Part shown: positions 7,806 to 14,703 of the stretch, piece after piece
Layout: the number at the start of each line of letters is the position of its first letter
How positions within the stretch are numbered: position 1 is the first letter of the stretch
NCBI GenBank assembly: GCA_002842735.1
Contig: PHEB01000030.1
Coordinates: 1-48,361 of the forward strand
DNA from: Alphaproteobacteria bacterium HGW-Alphaproteobacteria-7
GTDB lineage: Bacteria > Pseudomonadota > Alphaproteobacteria > Sphingomonadales > Sphingomonadaceae
DNA length: 48,361 nucleotides
Reading direction: 5' to 3'
Program-made: the position numbers and the translations under genes
Notes under the pieces: model-generated
The model's database searches: none
What the model saw: only the letters and a program-made list of their open reading frames with translations
Told to the model about the DNA's origin: nothing

Positions 7806-8485
7806 GCCGAATATTCGTCGCAATCGGCTTCCGGGCCGCCAGGGAAAAGCCCCGTCAGGTCGCGCGCATCGCGGACGTTGAAAGCCGCTGTGTAGGTGAT
7901 GGTGCGACCATCAAAGATGTCGAAAGGCGTCAGCGATTCATAGTCATACGCGACCTCGACGAACATCACCGCCGTGCCTGAGGAAGCGGTTATTTCCCGA
8001 CCGGTCGCGCCCATACCCGCAAAACCAGTGCCAGTCGCGCCGACACCTTCTGCGCCAAAGGAGCTGTCGTACACCTTTGCGCCGCGGCACCGCTGCCATC
8101 GGATCGTCTGCCCGCCGTCAGCATTTTGCTGAAGGCTGGAGATTATCACCCGCCCCCGTTCAAAAATGCCAATACCAGCGCCTAATTTTTCCGCACCGAC
8201 AAGCGATTCGCTGATGTCACGCTCGAACACGCGGCGCGCGGTCAACACGTCGCGCTCACCGACGCGTGAGGTATTGTCGGCCACCTGCATTGCAATCTGG
8301 CTGACCTGCATATGGGTGATTACGTAATAGGCCGTTTCCGTCCCCATCATCCCCATCCCAAGGACGATCGGGGCCGCGAAAGCGAATTCGATCATGGCAA
8401 CGCCCGATCGATTACGCGCCAACCGTCGCGCAAGGCGGCGACCAAGTTTGGGCAGCAGAGGAAGCGTGGCAATATTCATGGGCAA
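7790..8485 (-). CDS. TadE-like pseudopilin (231 aa)
   Basis: A TadE/TadF-family protein: a short basic N-terminus (RRLARRLARNRSGVAMIEFA) leads into one hydrophobic helix (about 28-50, IEFAFAAPIVLGMGMMGTET), the typical prepilin-like TadE start with a glutamate in the MIEFAF motif. The rest is an extracytoplasmic domain without catalytic motifs. Known role of the family: minor pseudopilins of the tight-adherence (Flp/Tad) pilus machinery. It is the last of three same-strand genes, overlapping the upstream tadE by 10 bases. No tadZABC or flp genes are in the window, so whether this is a working pilus locus or an orphan cluster is unknown. Confidence 0.85.
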   Translation of the reverse strand: MPMNIATLPLLPKLGRRLARRLARNRSGVAMIEFAFAAPIVLGMGMMGTETAYYVITHMQVSQIAMQVADNTSRVGERDVLTARRVFERDISESLVGAEKLGAGIGIFERGRVIISSLQQNADGGQTIRWQRCRGAKVYDSSFGAEGVGATGTGFAGMGATGREITASSGTAVMFVEVAYDYESLTPFDIFDGRTITYTAAFNVRDARDLTGLFPGGPEADCDEYSAARPT

Positions 8486-9090
8486 TTTCCGGTGTCTTGC
8501 GAACGGTCCTGTTCGTCAAATGGCTGGTTGCGCAGAACAGTCGTGGCGCGCAGCGTTATCTCTTCAGGCAATCCGGCGAGCTCAAACATCGGGAACATAC
8601 GCGGATATTTTACAACGGCGGTGTAGAGCACGGCATCGCGCGCGCCGCCGATTCCTGAACGCCCGCGGTCCGGATCCCACTGGCCATTGCCGTTTGCATC
8701 TGCAAACACTTCGTTGTTGTTGCAGATTCCGTCGTTGTTTTCGTCGGTAAACTCCTCGGCCTCACCAATATCGGTGAAGTCGAAGTGTGATAGCCGCTCG
8801 AATTCGACAGTTGCGCCGTTCGGAACAACCTGCAGCACCTGCTCCCGCACACGACCATCGACGTCTGCCTGCCGGCTGCCTGCATTTTCGAGCGTCATGT
8901 CGCGCCCGGCCTTTTGCATCGCGCCATTGATCATTGCGCTGGTGTACTGGGTATGGGCCATGTCGAAAATCCCCATGATCATAAGGATCAACACAGGGCC
9001 GACAAAGGCGAATTCGACAAGGGTTACCCCGCTGCTGTCCCCGATCAGGCGACGCAAAAGGGACCGGTGGGAGCTGGTTTGGCGTGTCAT
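8476..9090 (-). CDS. TadE-family pilus-assembly protein (204 aa)
   Basis: The N-terminus SLLRRLIGDSSGVTLVEFAF followed by VGPVLILMIMGIFDMAHTQY is a classic TadE signature: basic stretch, VEFAF motif, single membrane helix (about 24-44). The mature part contains an aspartate/asparagine-rich segment (FTDENNDGICNNNEVFADAN) resembling a calcium-binding or dockerin-like loop, and cysteines. The start overlaps the tadG stop by four bases (ATGA), so translation is coupled. It probably works with its neighbours as minor pseudopilins or as surface/periplasmic proteins of a Tad system. Confidence 0.86.
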   Translation of the reverse strand: MTRQTSSHRSLLRRLIGDSSGVTLVEFAFVGPVLILMIMGIFDMAHTQYTSAMINGAMQKAGRDMTLENAGSRQADVDGRVREQVLQVVPNGATVEFERLSHFDFTDIGEAEEFTDENNDGICNNNEVFADANGNGQWDPDRGRSGIGGARDAVLYTAVVKYPRMFPMFELAGLPEEITLRATTVLRNQPFDEQDRSQDTGNCP

Positions 9091-11030
9091 TGGGTCAACC
9101 TCAATGCTGCGATCTGCTGCGCGATTTCCCTGAACCGGTCATTGAGTGCAGCAGGATCATTGGCTTCGAAAGCCCGACCGGGCGAGGCGCAATCGATCAG
9201 GTTTTGCGTAAGGGTGGTTCCGAATGCGACCACCCACACGGTGATGTTTTCCTGCCGCGCTGCCCGGCACGCGGCCTGCAAACGCGCGGCGCGACGGTTA
9301 AATTCACGGGTGCCGTTACCATCACCGGTGATGCGGCGATCCCACCACTCGATCCCCTGCGTGGAATAGTTCTCGACACTATTGACCTGCGCCCCGTCGG
9401 TCATGAACACGATGTGGCGGGCAATGGCATCGCCATTGGGCGCCGTTTCATTATCGGCGGCAAAAATGCCGCGCGGCGAGATGAAGCGCGCACCCCAGAC
9501 CATCCCGATATCGTGATAGGTCTGACCAGTGGGAACGAGGCTGTTGACGTAGGTCTGAAGATCACCGCGGGTGATTTCGGCCAGTCTGCGCGCCGGAGCA
9601 GGGCAGGTATAGCCGGGACGCGCCTGATTACCCGTTTGCGCAAGCCAGCCTAGCATGTTGCCCGGATTTTCGCGCTTCCACACGGCGTTGCGCAGGGCTG
9701 GCTTCCAGCGCTGTGCTTCATTCGCGGGGACAAGGTTGATGTTGATATCAAAGGCACCCGCCGGAAGCGGATTATAGGTGTCTGTCGAAACCGTAGCCGC
9801 TTCTTCAACGCAGCCATCCCAGACGTGATTGACCATCGCACCTTGGTTGCCGGTTGGCAGCATGATCTGGTTGTCATCATACAGCGTGCTGAGGTCAACC
9901 GTCTCCCATCCCGGCGGGCTATCGGCGGGGTTTGTGACGTCGCATGGCGTGTCATCGTCGGTATCGACGGGGCAATAGAGGTAGTCCTGCCACACCACGT
10001 TGCGGATGGTCTGATCCTCGATCACGTCATCTTGTGTGGCAATCCGGGTCTTGCGCACGCGCCCGCGGCAGCCTGCACGATTGTTGGAACTGCCGCCGCT
10101 CCATACGCCAGTGACGTATTGGGTGTTCGAAACCTCCCAGGTATCGCCGCCGATGGTGTATGTGCCCGGCAGGTCATTCCAGCAGAAATTCTGCGCTGCG
10201 GTTCGCGCTGACGAACCGCTGTTCCTGAAACGGTAATTATTGGTGCCGCCGGTGCCGAAGTTGGCAATGTCGCGTGGCAACCATTCAGTCTGGTCGGACA
10301 GAACCATTTCATCACCGACTTTGATGCCGTTACCGGGAATGAAGGTAAACTCTTCGCGGAAACGGGCAACGCGCGATTGATAGGTGTGGCTGTTGGCCAT
10401 GTGTTCGCGCGGGAGCAGAAACCCGACATTGGCCTGCTGCGAATAGGGTACAAAGCCATAACGGACTTGCGCCGCATCCGCTGTGGCGTCTTCCACAGTA
10501 TCGTAGAAGCCCATCACCGCATCGCGTAGCCCGACAATTTTTGAACCCGCCATCGAGCCGGTAACGTCAAGCACAAACATGATGTCGGTGTTCGAGATGT
10601 TGATTTCTGCCGAGCAGGTCACCGAGAGGTTGAATTCTTCAAAGCCGAACGCCGCCATAATGCTGGTGGGCAGCCTGCCGCTGGCCGTGCCGGTCACCGT
10701 GCCTTCATCATCGCTGGTGAAATCGCGCACGCGGGATTCGATGCCGAACATTCCGTCGTTGAAGTTCTGATCGAAGAAGTTGAGGCCGACCTGGCGATGC
10801 TCAGCGGAAAAGGTGTCATCCACCATTGCGCGGCGGGCAGCGAGCGCGCCGGCATCGCAGGCAGCCTGCATGCGTGCAGCCGTCATGAAATAGCGGCTCG
10901 CGTCAATCCCGCCACCTACCATCGCCAGCACGGGAACCAGTGCGGCGGCTGAAATTGCGATGGTGTTCGCAGTTCTGTCGCGCAGCAGCGAACGCAGAAA
11001 CGTCTTGCGGACCTTTGTCTTTCGCCCCAT
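9087..11030 (-). CDS. TadG-like protein with von Willebrand factor A domain (647 aa)
   Basis: The basic N-terminus (KVRKTFLRSLLRDRTANTIA) and one membrane helix (about 22-43, with VPVLAMVGGGIDASRYF) match the TadG/TadE 'pilus assembly' type. A VWA domain starts at about 150, with the metal-ion-dependent adhesion site DVTGSM in IMFVLDVTGSMAGS. The long insert (about 200-500) is Asp/Asn/Trp rich. The VWA fold resumes near the C-terminus (IVFMTDGAQVNS, ITVWVVAFGTT). A clear AAAGGAC ribosome binding site precedes the ATG. It is the first gene of the tad-like trio. Family role: cell-surface or periplasmic tight-adherence component. The VWA domain suggests metal-dependent protein binding, but the partner is unknown. 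Confidence 0.88.
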   Translation of the reverse strand: MGRKTKVRKTFLRSLLRDRTANTIAISAAALVPVLAMVGGGIDASRYFMTAARMQAACDAGALAARRAMVDDTFSAEHRQVGLNFFDQNFNDGMFGIESRVRDFTSDDEGTVTGTASGRLPTSIMAAFGFEEFNLSVTCSAEINISNTDIMFVLDVTGSMAGSKIVGLRDAVMGFYDTVEDATADAAQVRYGFVPYSQQANVGFLLPREHMANSHTYQSRVARFREEFTFIPGNGIKVGDEMVLSDQTEWLPRDIANFGTGGTNNYRFRNSGSSARTAAQNFCWNDLPGTYTIGGDTWEVSNTQYVTGVWSGGSSNNRAGCRGRVRKTRIATQDDVIEDQTIRNVVWQDYLYCPVDTDDDTPCDVTNPADSPPGWETVDLSTLYDDNQIMLPTGNQGAMVNHVWDGCVEEAATVSTDTYNPLPAGAFDININLVPANEAQRWKPALRNAVWKRENPGNMLGWLAQTGNQARPGYTCPAPARRLAEITRGDLQTYVNSLVPTGQTYHDIGMVWGARFISPRGIFAADNETAPNGDAIARHIVFMTDGAQVNSVENYSTQGIEWWDRRITGDGNGTREFNRRAARLQAACRAARQENITVWVVAFGTTLTQNLIDCASPGRAFEANDPAALNDRFREIAQQIAALRLTQ

Positions 11031-11241
11031 CGATTGCGTGTCCTTTTCTGCTTTCCGCGCGGAAATGGCGCTAGAATCTCAGATACATCCGTCCCCCATA
11101 AGGCACCACGGTAAGCGGATTGCGAAAGATCATGGTTAGCAAAGAGTTAACGGCGCATTCCGCCTTTCCTGTTTGCCCCGGCGTCCCGCGAAGAGACAGT
11201 TTGCTTGCCATTGGCGAAAGGGGGCGGCTAGGCGAAGGGCG
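11031..11241. promoter_or_regulatory. divergent intergenic region, tadG / squalene-phytoene synthase-like
   Basis: About 210 bases between two divergent genes must carry both promoters. The tadG ribosome binding site (AAAGGAC on the minus strand) and a GAAGGGCG before the plus-strand gene are visible. I see no confident promoter, operator repeat or small gene. Confidence 0.4.
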
Positions 11242-11901
11242 ATGACTGACGACCGCCTTGATCCTATCCCGCCTGAGGCAGATTTGGCGCTGGCGTGGAG
11301 CCCGGCAAAGCTTCGCGGGCCGTTAACCACAGCCTTTCAGCTTGATCGGCGGCTTGCCCGGATTGTTGCCCACACGACCGAACCGATGTTGGGGCAGATG
11401 CGGCTCGCCTGGTGGCGCGAGGCGCTGGCCAAACCGCCGTCAGAGCGACCGCGCGGTGATGCTGTGCTGGATGCGATTGGGGTGCATTGGGCCGGGCGTG
11501 AGGCGGCGTTGATCGCGATGGTCGATGGCTGGGAAGTGCTGGTGACGGCCGAGCAGCTTGGCCCGCTGGAAGTCGAGGCGTTCGGGACGCAGCGCGCGGC
11601 GTTTTTCAATGCCTTGCACGATGATCGCAGTCGCGTTGACCATGATCGTGTTGTGGCGGCGGCATTCCACTGGGCGATTGCGGATGCAGCGGCGGGTGTG
11701 TCTGACGGCTCAGAACGGGCATTGCTGATCGAGGCTGGTCTGGCGCGGGCGGGAGCGGGCGGGCGCTTACCCTGCGAACTGCGCGGCCTTGCTGTGCTCG
11801 ATGCGCTGGCGCTGCGGGCACTGCGGCGCGGCGGGCGGCCGCTGATGGAAGGGCGGGGCGCATCGCTGGCGGCTTTGCGGGCGGCTATCTTTCTGCGCTG
11901 A
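11242..11901 (+). CDS. squalene/phytoene synthase-like (NDUFAF6-type) protein (219 aa)
   Basis: The block LTTAFQLDRRLARIVAHTTEPMLGQMRLAWWREAL matches the conserved N-terminal core of the squalene/phytoene synthase superfamily (the RLxWWR motif). The protein is short, about 219 residues against 280-350 for true synthases, and I cannot find the two aspartate-rich DxxxD metal-binding motifs. That pattern is typical of the non-catalytic branch related to mitochondrial complex I assembly factor NDUFAF6, widespread in alphaproteobacteria. I infer an accessory or lipid-binding role rather than terpenoid synthesis, with modest confidence. The ATG follows GAAGGGCG. Confidence 0.72.
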   Translation: MTDDRLDPIPPEADLALAWSPAKLRGPLTTAFQLDRRLARIVAHTTEPMLGQMRLAWWREALAKPPSERPRGDAVLDAIGVHWAGREAALIAMVDGWEVLVTAEQLGPLEVEAFGTQRAAFFNALHDDRSRVDHDRVVAAAFHWAIADAAAGVSDGSERALLIEAGLARAGAGGRLPCELRGLAVLDALALRALRRGGRPLMEGRGASLAALRAAIFLR

Positions 11902-11944
11902 CTACGTATAATACCGTAGGATATCAGCAACAAGGGGCAGATCG

Positions 11945-12409
11945 TTGCGCGAAGCCGTTGTCGGAGTGTTTGCGGGGCTTGCCCTTGCCGGGGTGGGGGT
12001 ATTCTGGTGGCAGGGCCGTGCGGCAGTAGAAGCCAACGCCCCGCCGCCGCCGTCACCCGAAGCGCCTGCGCCCGACCCTGAAAGCCTGCCGATCACCGAT
12101 CCCGGCGCAATGGCAGGCCCTGTGCCGCCCCAACCCAGCGAACTCACGCGCGAGGAACAGCGGTTCTTCCGCTACGACCGCAACCGCGACCGGCTGATCA
12201 CCCGCAATGAAATGCTTTCGACCCGGTCAGATGCGTTCCGCGCGCTGGATGTCGATGGCAACAACCTGCTGACGTTCGAGGAATGGGCAGTGACCACAGT
12301 AAAACGGTTCGAGAGTGCGGACGCCGATGGCAACGGGCGGCTGACCCCGCGCGAATTTGCCACCACCGCGCCCAAAGCGGCGGCAAAGAAGCCCGCCTGC
12401 AAGTGTTGA
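11945..12409 (+). CDS. EF-hand calcium-binding protein with N-terminal membrane anchor (154 aa)
   Basis: A TTG start preceded by AAGGGGCAG gives a protein with an N-terminal hydrophobic helix (about 4-22). A Pro/Ala-rich linker (30-65) leads to three EF-hand loops: D78-E89 (DRNRDRLITRNE), D102-E113 (DVDGNNLLTFEE) and D126-E137 (DADGNGRLTPRE). All have Asp/Asn at the calcium-coordinating positions and a terminal Glu. It is likely exported or anchored in the inner membrane with a periplasmic calcium-binding domain. The C-terminus KKPACKC is unusual. Two hairpin repeats lie directly downstream. Function beyond calcium binding is unknown. Confidence 0.85.
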   Translation: MREAVVGVFAGLALAGVGVFWWQGRAAVEANAPPPPSPEAPAPDPESLPITDPGAMAGPVPPQPSELTREEQRFFRYDRNRDRLITRNEMLSTRSDAFRALDVDGNNLLTFEEWAVTTVKRFESADADGNGRLTPREFATTAPKAAAKKPACKC

Positions 12410-12423
12410 TTCGTCAGCGTTTG

Positions 12424-12493
12424 CGAATCCCCGCACAGGTGGGGGCTTCGGGCGGTTGTGCGATTTTGCCTGAGATCCCCGCCTACGCGGGGA
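12424..12493. repeat. pair of short REP-like hairpins at a convergent gene junction
   Basis: Two short palindromes lie between the EF-hand gene and trmFO. The second is perfect: TCCCCGC (12476-12482), loop CTAC, GCGGGGA (12487-12493). The first (12424-12450) is imperfect, with CGAA/TTCG and CCCC/GGGG pairings around GCACAGGT. The shared core (A/T)TCCCCGC suggests two copies of one REP-like unit. The loop of the second contains the trmFO stop codon, so the repeat supplies the end of that gene. It may also act as a bidirectional transcript end. Confidence 0.65.
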
Positions 12494-13868
12494 CTCGCTC
12501 CTGTTGCTCGGCAATCCAGCTCGCCAGATCGGCCTTGGCGCGGTTCGTATAGGCTTCTTTGCGCACTTTCTTGCCGACATCGTGGAGCGGCGGGAACAGC
12601 CCGAAATTGACGTTCATCGGCTGAAACGTGCTCGCCTCGGCATCGCCGGTGATGTGGCTGAGCAGCGCGCCCATCGCAGTGGTTGCAGGCAGCGGCTGCC
12701 AATCGTGCCCGGCCAGTTCAGCCGCCGCCATCATCCCGGCAACAAGGCCAACCGCTGCGCTTTCGACATAGCCTTCGCAGCCCGTGACCTGCCCGGCAAA
12801 GCGGATGTGCGGCGCGGCGCGCAGGCGCAGCTGGCGGTCGAGCACCTGCGGCGAATTGAGGAAGGTGTTGCGGTGCAAACCGCCCAGCCGCGCAAATTCG
12901 GCGTTTTCTAGCCCGGGAATGGTGCGGAACAATTCAATCTGAGCGGCATATTTCAGCTTGGTCTGAAAACCCACCATGTTCCACAGCGTGCCCAGCTTGT
13001 TGTCCTGCCGCAACTGCACCACCGCATAGGGCCAACGACCCTGCGGAAATTCCGGGGTGGTATCGAACGGGTTGTCCAGCCCCACACCCTTCATCGGGCC
13101 ATAGCGCAGCGTTTCCACCCCGCGCATCGCCATCACCTCGATCGGCATACAGCCATCGAAATAGGGCGTGTCCTTTTCCCACTGCTTGAACTCGGTCTTC
13201 TCGCCTTCGATCAGCCCCTTGTGGAAGGTGAGGTATTGTTCCTGCGTCATCGGGCAGTTGATGTAATCGCCGCCTTCGTTCGATGCATCGGTGCGTTTAT
13301 TCCAGCGCGACTGAATCCAGCATTGCGACATATCGATGCTGTCATGGTGGATGATCGGCGCGATGGCATCGAAAAAGGCCAGCCGTTCGCTGCCCGTCGC
13401 CTGCACGATGCTCATGGCAAGCGCCTCGGCAGTCAGCGGCCCCGTGGCGACGATGGTAAGGCCCCTGGCGGGGAGGGTATCCACCCGCTCACGAACGATG
13501 GTGACATTGGGGTGTTCTTGCAGGGCTTTTTCAACCTCGGCCGAGAACACATCCCGATCCACTGCCATTGCACTGCCCGCAGGCACCCGCGCGATATGGC
13601 CGGCGTGCATGATCAGGCTGTCCAGCGCGCGCATTTCATGGTGCAGCAGGCCAACCGCGTTCTTCTCATCATCGTCAGAGCGGAACGAATTGGAGCATAC
13701 CATTTCGGCCAGGCCATCGGTCTGATGCGCAGGCGTTGTCTCGCCGCTGCCGCGCATCTCTGACAGGCGCACCTTGAACCCGCGCTGCGCCAACTGCCAT
13801 GCCGCCTCGCTTCCCGCGAGCCCGCCGCCGATAATGTGCACATCGTGATTTGCTGGTATCGCGTTCAT
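12483..13868 (-). CDS. trmFO: methylenetetrahydrofolate-tRNA-(uracil-5-)-methyltransferase TrmFO (461 aa)
   Basis: TrmFO is a folate- and FAD-dependent enzyme that makes 5-methyluridine at position 54 of the tRNA T-loop. The FAD-binding motif GGGLAGSE is at residues 14-21. The family block [11 protein letters not shown] contains catalytic-type C58. Further family segments are [10 protein letters not shown] and [19 protein letters not shown] near the C-terminus. Length fits the family (435-470). I chose the ATG before [12 protein letters not shown]; a 473-aa start upstream adds a non-conserved extension. The final four codons (R-V-P-A) and the stop lie in a REP-like hairpin, so the C-terminus has probably been remodelled by that repeat. 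Confidence 0.95.
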   Translation of the reverse strand: MNAIPANHDVHIIGGGLAGSEAAWQLAQRGFKVRLSEMRGSGETTPAHQTDGLAEMVCSNSFRSDDDEKNAVGLLHHEMRALDSLIMHAGHIARVPAGSAMAVDRDVFSAEVEKALQEHPNVTIVRERVDTLPARGLTIVATGPLTAEALAMSIVQATGSERLAFFDAIAPIIHHDSIDMSQCWIQSRWNKRTDASNEGGDYINCPMTQEQYLTFHKGLIEGEKTEFKQWEKDTPYFDGCMPIEVMAMRGVETLRYGPMKGVGLDNPFDTTPEFPQGRWPYAVVQLRQDNKLGTLWNMVGFQTKLKYAAQIELFRTIPGLENAEFARLGGLHRNTFLNSPQVLDRQLRLRAAPHIRFAGQVTGCEGYVESAAVGLVAGMMAAAELAGHDWQPLPATTAMGALLSHITGDAEASTFQPMNVNFGLFPPLHDVGKKVRKEAYTNRAKADLASWIAEQQERVPA

Positions 13869-13915
13869 GGCAGTGCAGGTAATTGCGTGATAGCGCGCCG
13901 GCAAGACAAACCGAC

Positions 13916-13966
13916 AGGATTAGGCCGGCAGGATTAGGCCGGCAGGATTGGGCCGGCAGGATTGGG
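13916..13966. repeat. 14-bp tandem repeat, about 3.6 copies
   Basis: The unit AGGATTAGGCCGGC occurs at 13916-13929 and 13930-13943. It recurs with a single A-to-G change at 13944-13957, and partially (AGGATTGGG) at 13958-13966. It lies between the divergent trmFO and yhhN-like starts, so copy-number change would alter promoter spacing. No spacer sequences are present, so this is a minisatellite, not a CRISPR. Confidence 0.9.
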
Positions 13967-13983
13967 ACAGGGGAAGGGCGAGA

Positions 13984-14649
13984 ATGGCGAAACAGGCACT
14001 GATCGAACACAGGCCGTGGCTGCTGGCGAGCATCGCGGCGGCGACCGCGTTCTATTTCCTGCGCGATAATCCGGTGGGTGAGGGGACGTGGGGAATCCTT
14101 GTCAAAGGCGCTGCGGTTGGCCTGCTTGCGATCTATGCATTTGTGCGGATGCCGCATGACCGACGCGGGCTTGATGGCGCATTGCTGGTGCTGGCACTGG
14201 TGCTGGCGGCAGCAGGCGACATGGCGATAGAGCTTGACCTGATCGCGGGCGGCGCGTTCTTCGCCGTTTCCCATTGTGTTGCTGTGGCGCTTTACCTGCG
14301 CAACCTGCGAGCGCGGCCTTCACCAAGCCAGCGGATGCTGGGGCTGACCTTACTGATCGCCACCCCGTTGGTGAGCTATTTCCTCAGCGGGATAGCCTTT
14401 GTCGCGATTTATGCTGCCTTTCTGGGCGCGATGGCGGCGGCGGCGTGGAGCAGCCGTTTCCCGCGCTACCGGGTCGGGATGGGCGCGGTGCTGTTTGTTA
14501 TCAGCGACTGGCTGATTTTTTCGCGGCTCGGCCAGTTCGACATGGGCGTGTTGCCCGATCTGCTGATCTGGCCGACCTATTACGCCGGGCAGGTGATGAT
14601 CGCGACCGGGATTGTGCAATGCCTGCGCGGTGAACAGCCCGTGAGATAA
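13984..14649 (+). CDS. YhhN/TMEM86-type membrane protein, lysoplasmalogenase-like (221 aa)
   Basis: The product has about seven to eight hydrophobic segments over 221 residues. It carries the two acidic signatures of the YhhN/TMEM86 family: a glycine-aspartate in a membrane helix (LVLAAAGDMAIE) and a serine-aspartate in a later one (VISDWLIFSR). Eukaryotic relatives hydrolyse lysoplasmalogen vinyl-ether bonds; the bacterial substrate is uncertain. The ATG has a purine-rich ribosome binding site (GGGGAAGGGCGAGA). An alternative upstream TTG at 13948 falls inside the tandem repeat and is unlikely. The 3' end takes part in both a strong hairpin and a direct duplication with the end of gyrA. Confidence 0.8.
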   Translation: MAKQALIEHRPWLLASIAAATAFYFLRDNPVGEGTWGILVKGAAVGLLAIYAFVRMPHDRRGLDGALLVLALVLAAAGDMAIELDLIAGGAFFAVSHCVAVALYLRNLRARPSPSQRMLGLTLLIATPLVSYFLSGIAFVAIYAAFLGAMAAAAWSSRFPRYRVGMGAVLFVISDWLIFSRLGQFDMGVLPDLLIWPTYYAGQVMIATGIVQCLRGEQPVR

Positions 14650-14703
14650 AAGCACGGGCTGTTCAACCTTGTGGGCCTGCGCGGCGAGCAGCCCGTCAGG
14701 TAA
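14622..14703. repeat. imperfect 28-bp direct duplication linking the 3' ends of yhhN and gyrA
   Basis: CCTGCGCGGTGAACAGCCCG and its continuation to TAA (14622-14649) recur at 14676-14703 with 24 of 28 identical bases, 54 bases apart. The first copy encodes the last codons and stop of the yhhN-like gene. The second, read on the opposite strand, covers the gyrA stop region. One copy evidently arose by local duplication. Confidence 0.85.
14631..14665. terminator. 13-bp-stem hairpin at the yhhN stop
   Basis: TGAACAGCCCGTG (14631-14643) pairs perfectly with CACGGGCTGTTCA (14653-14665) around AGATAAAAG, which contains the yhhN-like stop codon. It lies between convergent yhhN and gyrA and is probably a shared transcript end. 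There is no T-run on the plus strand after it (AACCTTG). Confidence 0.65.

Noticed and set aside
13916..13966. CRISPR-like array
   Set aside because: Repeats are 14 bp and directly adjacent with no spacers, and no cas genes are present.
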